This document shows, in pieces, positions 1 to 7,242 of a stretch of 64,000 nt of DNA (position 1 is its first letter; every line of letters starts with the position of its first letter). The stretch comes from Bacillaceae bacterium (GTDB taxonomy: Bacteria; Bacillota; Bacilli; JACDOE01). Location of the stretch: positions 30,327-94,326 of the forward strand of contig JACDOE010000011.1 in NCBI GenBank assembly GCA_017656255.1. The letters are read 5' to 3'. The position numbers and the translations under genes were made by a program. The notes under the pieces were generated by a model, which was not told the origin of the DNA, made no database searches, and saw only the letters and a list, made by a program, of their open reading frames with translations.

Positions 1-128
1 TTGTTTTTTATTCTTTATCATCACAAAACTTATATACACCATGAACGGCGCAGGACATGGTTTTATTTTCGGCTTCCCTGCTATATAGTTAAATAAAACA
101 GGATGAATCTAACAAGGGGGAAAAGAGA

Positions 129-968
129 TTGAGCAAACACATCAAAAGCATGTCATGGGTGAAGAATCATCTCGATGATGCCGATGTGAGAGTGGTAGAC
201 TGCCGTTTTGAGCTGAGCGATCCGGAAGCGGGGCTGGAGGCCTATCGGATGGGACATATCCCGGGTGCGGTCTATTTTGACCTGGAAAAGGATCTCTCTG
301 CTGAGCCGGGTGAGCACGGGGGCAGGCACCCTCTGCCCGATCCGGATGAGTTTGCCGCCAAACTGGGGAAAGCGGGAATCGACAGCCAGATCACCGTGGT
401 CGCTTATGATGATCAGGGAGGGATGGTGGCCTCGCGCCTGTGGTGGATGCTACGTTATCTGGGACATGAAAAAGTCTATGTGATGGATGGTTCTTTTTCA
501 CGCTGGAAACAAACAGGATACCCCGTATCGGCAGATATTCCAACATACCGGGCCGCGAGCTTCACGCCGCAACTCCGCTCTGACATGGCTGTCGACATCA
601 ATCAGGTGAAAGAAAGAAAAGATCGGCCGGGGACAGTGTTGATTGATTCTCGGGACAACAGGCGGTACCGGGGTGAAGTGGAGCCGATCGATCCGGTTGC
701 GGGACATATTCCGGGGGCAATCAATCATTTCTGGAAAGAAAGCCTGAATGAGGACGGTACCTGGAAATCTCCCGCAGAGCAGAAAGAGAGGTTCAAACTA
801 TTGAATCAAGCCGATGAAATCCTGGTTTACTGCGGTTCCGGCGTCTCAGCCTGTCCCAATATTCTGGCACTGGATGAAGCCGGATTTCAGAATGTCAAGC
901 TATATGTGGGAAGCTGGAGTGACTGGAGTTCTTATCAGGATAATCCGGTGGAGCGGGATGAATCATAA
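129..968 (+). CDS. sseA: Thiosulfate/3-mercaptopyruvate sulfurtransferase (rhodanese)
   Basis: Two-domain rhodanese of 279 residues, the usual length of the SseA/TST family. It should move a sulfane sulfur from thiosulfate or 3-mercaptopyruvate to an acceptor through a cysteine persulfide in the cytoplasm. The N-terminal half is the inactive rhodanese domain (about residues 1-135). The C-terminal half carries the active-site loop CGSGVSAC starting at Cys235, close to the CGSGVTAC loop of mercaptopyruvate-type enzymes. Translation starts at a TTG behind an AGGGGGAAAAGAG ribosome binding site. It stands alone and upstream of a lipoprotein gene with its own possible promoter. The sulfur donor is inferred from the loop only. 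The 128 bases before it show no clear feature. Confidence 0.9.
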   Translation: MSKHIKSMSWVKNHLDDADVRVVDCRFELSDPEAGLEAYRMGHIPGAVYFDLEKDLSAEPGEHGGRHPLPDPDEFAAKLGKAGIDSQITVVAYDDQGGMVASRLWWMLRYLGHEKVYVMDGSFSRWKQTGYPVSADIPTYRAASFTPQLRSDMAVDINQVKERKDRPGTVLIDSRDNRRYRGEVEPIDPVAGHIPGAINHFWKESLNEDGTWKSPAEQKERFKLLNQADEILVYCGSGVSACPNILALDEAGFQNVKLYVGSWSDWSSYQDNPVERDES

Positions 969-974
969 TACGGG

Positions 975-1001
975 TGCAACCCTGTGCGTCTTCTCTGCGT
1001 C
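975..1001 (+). promoter_or_regulatory. Candidate ECF sigma promoter (TGCAAC-N17-CGTC)
   Basis: TGCAAC at 975-980 and CGTC at 998-1001 are separated by 17 bases, resembling -35/-10 elements of Bacillus ECF sigma factors of the SigM/SigV type. The site lies just past the sulfurtransferase stop and 54 bases before the start of the lipoprotein at 1055. Similar elements sit before three other exported-protein genes in this window. The call is by pattern only. Confidence 0.35.
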
Positions 1002-1054
1002 AGATGAGTAGAAAACATAGAGAGATCACAGACCAAGAAAAGGAGACGTTGCAG

Positions 1055-1543
1055 ATGAAGCCTTTCATCCTGATTTTATCCCTGCTGGTGCTGGTAACGG
1101 GTTGCGGGACGGGAGATCTGAATGGAACCGAGACTGGCCAGCCGGACGTCATTGATATTCGGGGAACGATTACTGAATTATCGATAGCCGATCCGCCGGA
1201 TACCCAGGTGGAGGAAGATACCTCCGATCAGGAAGCCAACCCGGATGATCCTGTTTCCAGTGATGATCCAGATACTGATAAGGTGAAACCAGACCGTGAA
1301 ATACTGGGCAGTATGCTGGTGGAGGGGGAAGCCGCAGACAACAACATGTACGATAAAGCCATGGTGAGGGTAACCCCGCAAACCCGACTGTTTGCCAAAA
1401 AGGGGGATGAACTGGTCCCCATCTCAATTGAAGATTTGACAGTCGGTGATCTGGTTGAAGTGACGTTTACGGGCCCTGTGGCAGAATCCTATCCGGTTCA
1501 GGCCACGGCAGGCAAAATTATCCTGCCTGGTGAAGGTGAATAA
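1055..1543 (+). CDS. DUF3221 (YobA-like) lipoprotein
   Basis: 162-residue exported protein. The start at 1055 is chosen over an upstream in-frame GTG because an AAAGGAGACG ribosome binding site precedes it and it yields a clean lipoprotein signal peptide with lipobox LVTGC (Cys17). An acidic low-complexity linker (about residues 35-75) is followed by a small beta-rich domain of about 90 residues (IRGTITEL ... VGDLVEVTFTGP) typical of DUF3221/YobA proteins, which look like OB-fold domains. It is probably anchored to the outer face of the membrane. The function of the family is unknown. Confidence 0.7.
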   Translation: MKPFILILSLLVLVTGCGTGDLNGTETGQPDVIDIRGTITELSIADPPDTQVEEDTSDQEANPDDPVSSDDPDTDKVKPDREILGSMLVEGEAADNNMYDKAMVRVTPQTRLFAKKGDELVPISIEDLTVGDLVEVTFTGPVAESYPVQATAGKIILPGEGE

Positions 1544-1572
1544 TTGTGGTTGACTCTGACGGCAAAGTATTT

Positions 1573-1618
1573 AAGAGGTATATCACGTCATTTGACAAAT
1601 GATATACCTCTTTTATTT
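1573..1618. terminator. Bidirectional intrinsic terminator
   Basis: Perfect 13-bp stem AAGAGGTATATCA (1573-1585) / TGATATACCTCTT (1600-1612) with a 14-base loop, followed by a T-rich run on the + strand and preceded by A residues. It separates the convergent lipoprotein gene (ending 1543) and floT (ending 1635). Confidence 0.85.
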
Positions 1619-1634
1619 TTACTTCTTTATTTAG

Positions 1635-3152
1635 TTATTCTTGAGAATTGGAGTCTGATCCACTCTGCTCATCCAGCCTGTTAGTCTCTGAATGGGGTAA
1701 ACGGTTGATGTTTAAATCACGTGATACATCTGATTTTTTACTTTCACCATTTACAATTTCCTGAATCATATGATTCAGATCGATTCCTGATATATTCTTT
1801 AACATTTCAGGAGCTGTAGACATAAGGTCAGTGACATAATTACTTACTTTGGCAGCACCCGTACCGTGCCCGGTGTCAACAACAGAAATTTTGTCTATGG
1901 ATGCAATAGGCCTGGAAATTTGTTCGGCAAGCTCAGGCAGCATCTTGACAATCAAGTCCAGAACAGCAGCCTGACCGTATTGTTCAAAAGCCTCAGCCAG
2001 TTTTTGCTTGGCTTCTGCTTCGGCGAGACCCTTCTGACGGATAATTTCAGCTGCAGCAATCCCTCGTGCTTTTTCCGCTTCAGCATCAGCCTGTCCTTTA
2101 GCCTTAATAGCTTCTGCTTCGGCCCTCGCCTGTGCCTCTCTTTCATAACGGTTAGCCTCAGCAGATTGTTCTTTGGCATAACGATCTGCGTCTGCTTTCT
2201 TACGGACTTCAGCATCATATTGTTTTTCACGACGGAGTATTTCTTTTTCCTCCAGTTCAATTTCTTTTTGCTTACGAACCAGATTAATTTTCATTTCTTC
2301 TTCAACAACCTGCTGTTTGGAACGATTCTCCTGAAGCTGATAGGCCGTGTCTGCCTCCGCCTTTTTCATATCCTGTTCGGCACGGAATTGGGCTGTTTTG
2401 ATTTCCTTTTCTTTTTCAGCTTCCGCAATATTCGTTTCAGATATAATCTGTGCTTTTCGTCCTTCTTCCATCGCCGCTGCCCGCTTAATATCTGTGTCTC
2501 TTTTTGCTTCCGCTTCGGCAATCTCTGCATCTCGGCGTACGGCAGCAATACGGGGCTTACCAAGGGAGTCAAGATATCCATTGTTATCTCTCACATCTTT
2601 TATGGTAAAGGAGACGATTTGCAGCCCCATCTTTTTAAGGTCCTTGGCTGCCACAGCTTGCACTTCCTGGGCAAACTTGTCACGGTTCTTATAAATCTCT
2701 TCCACGGTCATTGTACCCAGAATGGCTCTTAAATGTCCTTCCAACACTTCTTCAGCCTCATCCTGGAGCACCTCATCCGATTTACCCATAAATTGTTCAG
2801 CTGCCGTGGATATGTCCTCCAGTGTTCCTCCTACTTTGATGATGGCGACTCCATCCGCCATGACAGGAACGCCCAATTCGGTATAAACTTCAGGCGTGGA
2901 TACCGTCAATTTGTGTGACAATAAACTGATCTGTTCAGCTTTTTGAAAAATAGGCAGGACAAATGTCCCCCCGCCTCTTACAATCTTCATTTTGCGCCCG
3001 GACTGATCATCCATCACATTCTTTCTGCCCAAAAAACTTCCGGTTACCACCATGGCATTATCGGCGCCCACCGTTTTATAACGGGCCCAAAAAGCAATAC
3101 TCAATACTAGTAATACGACAACAACAATGATAGGTACTAACAAGAAATCCAT
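1635..3152 (-). CDS. floT: Flotillin (FloT/YuaG family)
   Basis: 505 residues, close to the roughly 510 of B. subtilis FloT. An N-terminal hydrophobic segment (about residues 5-25) anchors it to the inner face of the membrane. It is followed by the SPFH/PHB domain (about 30-220) and a long coiled coil rich in A/E/K repeats (about 220-400, with AEAEAKR and EAQARAEAEA runs) that drives oligomerisation, then a flotillin C-terminal tail. Flotillins organise membrane microdomains and affect membrane fluidity, cell shape and signalling. The start ATG lies behind GGGGAGGGG, 22 bases after the NfeD gene, so the two form an operon as in B. subtilis yuaF-floT. Confidence 0.93.
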   Translation of the reverse strand: MDFLLVPIIVVVVLLVLSIAFWARYKTVGADNAMVVTGSFLGRKNVMDDQSGRKMKIVRGGGTFVLPIFQKAEQISLLSHKLTVSTPEVYTELGVPVMADGVAIIKVGGTLEDISTAAEQFMGKSDEVLQDEAEEVLEGHLRAILGTMTVEEIYKNRDKFAQEVQAVAAKDLKKMGLQIVSFTIKDVRDNNGYLDSLGKPRIAAVRRDAEIAEAEAKRDTDIKRAAAMEEGRKAQIISETNIAEAEKEKEIKTAQFRAEQDMKKAEADTAYQLQENRSKQQVVEEEMKINLVRKQKEIELEEKEILRREKQYDAEVRKKADADRYAKEQSAEANRYEREAQARAEAEAIKAKGQADAEAEKARGIAAAEIIRQKGLAEAEAKQKLAEAFEQYGQAAVLDLIVKMLPELAEQISRPIASIDKISVVDTGHGTGAAKVSNYVTDLMSTAPEMLKNISGIDLNHMIQEIVNGESKKSDVSRDLNINRLPHSETNRLDEQSGSDSNSQE

Positions 3153-3174
3153 TCTTTTAAACCCCTCCCCTTAT

Positions 3175-3735
3175 TCATTTATGGTTTAAAGATGATACTT
3201 CTTCATCCAGCGTTTGATAAGGTGTAACATAGAGCGTATCATCTTTCACCTCAACAATAATCACCTTTTTTCCAGATAAAATTTCTTCGTTAGTGTAGCT
3301 GGCAGCAATCTGATTGGTATAGCCTCCTTGCGTCTTAACAAGAACCTCACCGTATCCTTCAGGAGGAACCGTTGTAATAATTTCACCTATTGCTCCTTCC
3401 AGATCCTTAATCGAAAAACTCATGGAGTTCTCTGCCCGTTCCATGGGAATGATGTAAAAAAAATAGATCAGGATGGATGAAGCAATTGCAGCTAATAGGG
3501 ACAACAATAAAATCCATACAGACGTTAAACCTGTGTACTGTAACAAAATTCCGGCAGCCCCAAATATGGTGATCCCTCCAACCACGGTCATCGGCTGTAG
3601 AAAAGAAGGACCATCACCAAAGGAAAAATTGATTCCTTCAAAAAGTCCATCCAGCACCTCGCCAAACAAAACAATAAGAACAGAAAAGACCAGGCCTCCT
3701 AACAGGCATCCCCAATATATGTAATCCAAATCCAT
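3175..3735 (-). CDS. NfeD-like membrane protein (YuaF family)
   Basis: 186 residues from the ATG at 3735. An in-frame TTG at 3741 is rejected because it overlaps the GAGGTG ribosome binding site. There are three hydrophobic segments (about 8-27, 46-66 and 68-92), then a soluble C-terminal domain of about 80 residues with an OB-fold pattern (GEIITTVPPEGYGEVLV), as in short NfeD proteins. NfeD proteins pair with SPFH-family proteins; the adjacent downstream flotillin confirms the pairing. B. subtilis YuaF contributes to membrane stress tolerance. The gene lies behind a very good SigW-like promoter. Confidence 0.88.
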   Translation of the reverse strand: MDLDYIYWGCLLGGLVFSVLIVLFGEVLDGLFEGINFSFGDGPSFLQPMTVVGGITIFGAAGILLQYTGLTSVWILLLSLLAAIASSILIYFFYIIPMERAENSMSFSIKDLEGAIGEIITTVPPEGYGEVLVKTQGGYTNQIAASYTNEEILSGKKVIIVEVKDDTLYVTPYQTLDEEVSSLNHK

Positions 3736-3758
3736 CCACAATCACCTCATAGTGTTAA

Positions 3759-3784
3759 TACGTCAAAATATTAATAAAGTTCCA
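3759..3784 (-). promoter_or_regulatory. SigW-type ECF promoter of the NfeD-floT operon
   Basis: On the minus strand TGGAAC (plus positions 3779-3784) and CGTA (3759-3762) are separated by exactly 16 bases. The B. subtilis SigW consensus is TGAAAC-N16-CGTA, so only one base of the -35 differs. The site is 24 bases upstream of the NfeD ATG. The B. subtilis yuaF-floT operon is known to be SigW-dependent, so site and context agree. Confidence 0.8.
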
Positions 3785-3903
3785 TCCACTCGTGTGATAA
3801 ATAATTCATATGATTAAAAATACTATTGATATACTCTTTTAAGCCTTTGCGGCTTAAGGCTTAATTGAAATTTAAGCCAAACGTTTATTTAAAAGTTTCC
3901 CTG

Positions 3904-3931
3904 TTGACATTCGCCTGCATCCTGATATAAT
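3904..3931 (+). promoter_or_regulatory. SigA promoter of the ssu-like transporter operon
   Basis: Consensus TTGACA (3904-3909) and TATAAT (3926-3931) with a 16-base spacer, 73 bases before the ABC ATPase gene. Just upstream (about 3839-3880) are repeats of an AAGCC/GGCTT type that could be an operator, but no known regulator motif was recognised. No S-box or T-box leader is visible. Confidence 0.75.
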
Positions 3932-4003
3932 TTAAAACCAAGTAATCAAATAGGAATTATAGATAATTAAGCATCATGGGATAGGAACAGGAGGGGAGCG
4001 CCT

Positions 4004-4798
4004 TTGTTTTTACAGGTCTCCGGAGTGACCAAACAGTATGTAACCAATCAGGGAACAATATTCACGGCACTCCAGAACATCGAATTGGACGTTGAGGAAG
4101 GGGAATTTGTATCACTGCTCGGTCCATCCGGTTGTGGGAAATCTACACTGCTTTCCCTAATCGCCGGATTATCCGAGCCCACAGAAGGAAGCGTCCTGTT
4201 AAAAGGTCAGAAAATCACACGTCCCGGCTCAGATCGCGGCGTGGTCTTTCAGGAGCCGGCACTGTTTCCGTGGTTGACGGTATTTGAGAACGTGATGTTT
4301 CCGCTCCGCAAAAAATACAGGAAGAACCAGAAAGAAGCGAAACAACGGGTGATGGATCATTTGAAAATGGTGCAGTTAAGCCGCTTTGCCGACAGTTATC
4401 CCAGTGAACTGTCCGGCGGCATGCAGCAACGGGTGGCCATTGCGAGGGCACTGGCCATGGATCCCATGTTGCTCTTGATGGATGAACCTTTCGGAGCCCT
4501 CGATGAACAGACTCGCCAGGTGCTGCACGGTGAACTGGAACGGATCTGGATGGAGACCGGGAAGACCATTCTGTTTGTCACCCACAACATTCAGGAAGCG
4601 GTGAAGCTGTCCGATCGTGTCGTCATCATGGGAACCCAGCCGGGAAAAGTGATCTCGGACATGCGAATTCGTCTGCCACGTCCCAGACAGCAATTTAGGG
4701 AGAAAATGGTGCAGATTGAACAGGAGATCATGGACATTCTGGGTCAGGAAATAGACAAAGTGATCAAAGGGGAGCTGTCCGATGCCCATTCTGGTTAA
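4004..4798 (+). CDS. ABC transporter ATP-binding protein, nitrate/sulfonate/taurine type (SsuB-like)
   Basis: 264-residue ATPase of the family that energises uptake of sulfonates, taurine, nitrate or pyrimidine precursors. Walker A GPSGCGKST starts at residue 40, followed by Q-loop VFQEP with the family-typical ALFPW, signature LSGGMQQR and Walker B LLLMDEPFGALDE. It starts at a TTG behind GGAGGGGAG. The permease gene overlaps its end by 17 bases and a binding-protein gene follows, so the three form one importer. Substrate is inferred from family resemblance; aliphatic sulfonates are the best guess. Confidence 0.85.
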   Translation: MFLQVSGVTKQYVTNQGTIFTALQNIELDVEEGEFVSLLGPSGCGKSTLLSLIAGLSEPTEGSVLLKGQKITRPGSDRGVVFQEPALFPWLTVFENVMFPLRKKYRKNQKEAKQRVMDHLKMVQLSRFADSYPSELSGGMQQRVAIARALAMDPMLLLMDEPFGALDEQTRQVLHGELERIWMETGKTILFVTHNIQEAVKLSDRVVIMGTQPGKVISDMRIRLPRPRQQFREKMVQIEQEIMDILGQEIDKVIKGELSDAHSG

Positions 4799-5543
4799 AA
4801 GACTCATCTTTTTTGTCGCACTGGTTGTTATCTGGGAAGGACTGTTCCGGCTGAACCTGTGGCCGCCGACGATGCTACCTTCGCCGGTTCAGGTGGGGAA
4901 AACAGTATGGATGGGGCTTGCCGATCTGACTCTGGTCTATGATCTGATTGCCAGTCTACGCCATCTATTGATCGGATTCAGCATCGCCCTCTGTATCGGC
5001 ACACTGCTGGGTGTCCTGCTGGCCCGGGTACGGACGGCGGATGAGACTCTGGGGATTCTGGTTCTGGCATTCCAGAGCGTCCCCAGCATTGTCTGGTTGC
5101 CACTCGCCATCGCCTGGTTCGGTCTAACGGAAACATCGGTCATTTTTATCGTGGTCCTGGGCGGTACGTTTGTGATGGCGATGAATATGCGAATGGGAAT
5201 TAAAAATGTGTCCCCGGTTTATATCAAGGCTGCGAGAACCATGGATTACACAGGACCGGACCTCTTTTTCAGAGTGATTGTGCCGGCCTCGATCCCCCAT
5301 GCCGTCACCGGGATTCGGCTTGCCTGGGCGTTCGGCTGGCGTGCGCTGATGGCCGGTGAATTGTTAAGTACCGGTCCCGGGCTGGGATACACCTTGAAAT
5401 ATGCATCCGATACAGGTGAGATGGCGCTGGTGATCGGAGTGATTATCTTAATCGGCTTCATTGGCATTTTGACCGATCAGTTGATTTTCAATCGTCTGGA
5501 GAAAAATGTGCTGGAGCGCTGGGGGCTGGAAACCGCGGCGTAA
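4782..5543 (+). CDS. ABC transporter permease, SsuC/TauC type
   Basis: 253-residue integral membrane protein with about six hydrophobic segments and the inner-membrane-component motif of binding-protein-dependent permeases (IKAARTMDYTG ... RVIVPASIPHAVTGIRLA, about residues 148-182) that contacts the ATPase. The ATG overlaps the end of the ATPase gene and has its ribosome binding site (AAGGGGAG) inside it, which indicates translational coupling. It forms the membrane channel of the sulfonate-type importer. Confidence 0.85.
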   Translation: MPILVKRLIFFVALVVIWEGLFRLNLWPPTMLPSPVQVGKTVWMGLADLTLVYDLIASLRHLLIGFSIALCIGTLLGVLLARVRTADETLGILVLAFQSVPSIVWLPLAIAWFGLTETSVIFIVVLGGTFVMAMNMRMGIKNVSPVYIKAARTMDYTGPDLFFRVIVPASIPHAVTGIRLAWAFGWRALMAGELLSTGPGLGYTLKYASDTGEMALVIGVIILIGFIGILTDQLIFNRLEKNVLERWGLETAA

Positions 5544-5583
5544 TCCGGGATAAAAATATATGTTACAGGGAGTGGAGTTTCAG

Positions 5584-6576
5584 ATGAAAAGACGTTTAAT
5601 TTTCATTTCAATCCTTATGTTACTGGCTGGAAGTCTGCTGTCAGCCTGCTCGGGGGAGGCATCCGGCACCGGTAAGGAAAAAGTGGTGATCGGCTATTTC
5701 CCCAATATTAATCATGCAGCTGCCATGATCGCTAGAGAAAAGGGTATTTATGAGAATGTGCTCGGGGATCAATATGAAGTAGAGTACCGCACTTTCCCCG
5801 ATGGTTCCCTTTTTATGACGGCGTTAAAATCGGGTGATCTTCATGCCGGACTGGTAGGACCGGGACCGGTGATGAACCATTACTTAAATGGGGCCGATGT
5901 TAGAATTCTCGCTTCCGGTTCTACCGGCGGAACCGTCATCGTCGCCCGCAAAGACAGCGGTATTACAAGTGTTGAGGATATTGCCGGCAAAACCTTTATA
6001 TCCCCGCGGGTAGGATGCACCCATGATGTGCAGTTCGAAACCTACATGAAAGAAAAAGGGATTACCTCCGAACGAATCGGGGGAACGATGAAACATCAGA
6101 CGGGAGCCCCTGCCCAGTACCTGAATCTGTTCTTGACGGGGCAGGTGGATGTGGCGACAGCGCCGGAACCCTGGGCCTCTTATCTGGAAGAAAAAGCGGA
6201 CGCCCGGGTAATTGTGGATGCAGATGAGATTTCATTCGGGACTGACCTGCCGGCGGCCGTGTTTGCAGCCAACGGAGAGCTGGTCAAATCCAATCCGGAT
6301 CTGGTTAAAAAATTAATCGAAGCACACAAAAACGCTACCGATTTTATCAATGAAAATCCGTCAGAGGCAAAACAAATTGTGATCGACAGTATCAAAGAGA
6401 TCGCCAACAAAGAACTTTCGCAGTCGGTTGTGGATCGCTCCTGGGAACGCATCCGGTTTACCTATGAGATTGCACCGGATGTCCTACAACGATTTGCCGA
6501 TTCCTCTCACGAGCTCAAGTTTTTAAAAGAAAAACCGGATTTGAACGGCCTTGTTGACACATCATTTATCCGGTAA
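5584..6576 (+). CDS. Sulfonate-type ABC transporter substrate-binding lipoprotein
   Basis: 330 residues from the ATG at 5584, chosen over an ATG at 5560 because of the GGGAGTGGAG ribosome binding site and because it gives a proper lipoprotein signal (lipobox LLSAC). The mature protein has the SsuA/THI5-like periplasmic-binding fold: IGYFPNINHA at the start, the GPGPVMNHYL ligand-site region, and ATAPEPWASYL near the hinge. It should capture substrate outside the membrane and deliver it to the permease encoded 40 bases upstream. Substrate is not fixed by the sequence; an alkanesulfonate or a related anion is likely. Confidence 0.82.
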   Translation: MKRRLIFISILMLLAGSLLSACSGEASGTGKEKVVIGYFPNINHAAAMIAREKGIYENVLGDQYEVEYRTFPDGSLFMTALKSGDLHAGLVGPGPVMNHYLNGADVRILASGSTGGTVIVARKDSGITSVEDIAGKTFISPRVGCTHDVQFETYMKEKGITSERIGGTMKHQTGAPAQYLNLFLTGQVDVATAPEPWASYLEEKADARVIVDADEISFGTDLPAAVFAANGELVKSNPDLVKKLIEAHKNATDFINENPSEAKQIVIDSIKEIANKELSQSVVDRSWERIRFTYEIAPDVLQRFADSSHELKFLKEKPDLNGLVDTSFIR

Positions 6577-6612
6577 AAAACCCCCGTCTCCCGGTTGGGA
6601 GGCGGGTTTTTT
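6577..6612 (+). terminator. Intrinsic terminator of the ssu-like operon
   Basis: AAAAAACCC..GTCTCCC / GGGAGGC.GGGTTTTTT hairpin directly after the binding-protein stop, with a run of six T residues. Confidence 0.85.
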
Positions 6613-6700
6613 AAACCCCATACAGCCTCCCTCTGAAACAGCCTCCATTTGATATAATAAAAGAAAAAGTCAGAAATTTTTTCCCCGGGAGAGATGTGTG

Positions 6701-7048
6701 ATGGACCGTCAAAAAGTCATCATTGTAGAGGGAAAGTCGGATAAGGCGAAGCTGGAAAAGTTACTGGATGAGCCGGTCAAGATTGTCAGCACCAACGGTA
6801 CGCTGAGCAGTGAAAAGCTGGAAGAGTTGATCATGCTGGTGGAACATGAAGATGTCTATATCCTGGTAGATGCCGATGAACCGGGGAATCGGCTGCGCCG
6901 CCAGTTAAAAAGGGAAATTCCCCACGCCCGCGATCTCTATACCCGCAAGATATACCGGGAGGTGGCCGCCACCCCGATCGAACATCTGGTGAAAATTCTG
7001 TCGGATGCTCATTTTGAGATTAACCCGGACTATTTGCTGGAATGGTAA
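6701..7048 (+). CDS. Small Toprim-domain protein (YusF family)
   Basis: 115 residues from ATG 6701 (a GTG one codon earlier is possible). The whole protein is one Toprim fold, the catalytic fold of primases, topoisomerases and RNase M5. The conserved glutamate lies in IIVEGKSDKAKL near the N-terminus and the DxD motif in ILVDADEPGNRLR near residue 60. B. subtilis YusF has this architecture; its cellular role is not established. The gene is monocistronic: TATAAT at 6652-6657 lies upstream and a terminator follows. Confidence 0.8.
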   Translation: MDRQKVIIVEGKSDKAKLEKLLDEPVKIVSTNGTLSSEKLEELIMLVEHEDVYILVDADEPGNRLRRQLKREIPHARDLYTRKIYREVAATPIEHLVKILSDAHFEINPDYLLEW

Positions 7049-7074
7049 CCGGAGTCGTCATATCATGATCTTTT

Positions 7075-7103
7075 AAAATCCCGTCCATGTGCGGGATTTT
7101 TTG
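7075..7103 (+). terminator. Intrinsic terminator after the Toprim gene
   Basis: AAAATCCCG / CGGGATTTT stem with an eight-base loop followed by T residues. Confidence 0.85.
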
Positions 7104-7120
7104 TTATTCCCGCAGCCGGC

Positions 7121-7194
7121 TTTTAAGAATTTACATAAAATTAACAGCTTGTTAAAACCGGATACATATCTGCTTTACAATTCACACCTATAAT
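7121..7194 (+). promoter_or_regulatory. Candidate PhoP-box array and -10 element of the phoX promoter
   Basis: A ladder of TTAACA-like hexamers recurs about every 10-11 bases: TTTTAA (7121), TTACAT (7131), TTAACA (7141), TTAAAA (7152), then TTTACA (7174) and TTCACA (7181). A TATAAT lies at 7189-7194, 49 bases before the phosphatase ATG. Bacillus PhoP binds direct repeats of TT(A/T/C)ACA with 4-6 base spacing, and phosphatases are classic Pho targets. There is no good -35, which fits an activator-dependent promoter. The match is visual only. Confidence 0.5.
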
Positions 7195-7242
7195 CACTCT
7201 CAGGACAGGTACATAACATGACATGAACAGGAGGGTGTTTCG

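Noticed and set aside
1866..2732. Long open frame antisense to floT (288 codons)
   Set aside because: It mirrors the Ala/Glu/Lys coiled-coil repeats of flotillin, has no ribosome binding site and reads as Phe/Leu/Cys-rich low-complexity sequence.
3742..4003. S-box, T-box or CymR control of the ssu-like operon
   Set aside because: No conserved leader core was found; only AAGCC/GGCTT repeats and a plain SigA promoter are visible.
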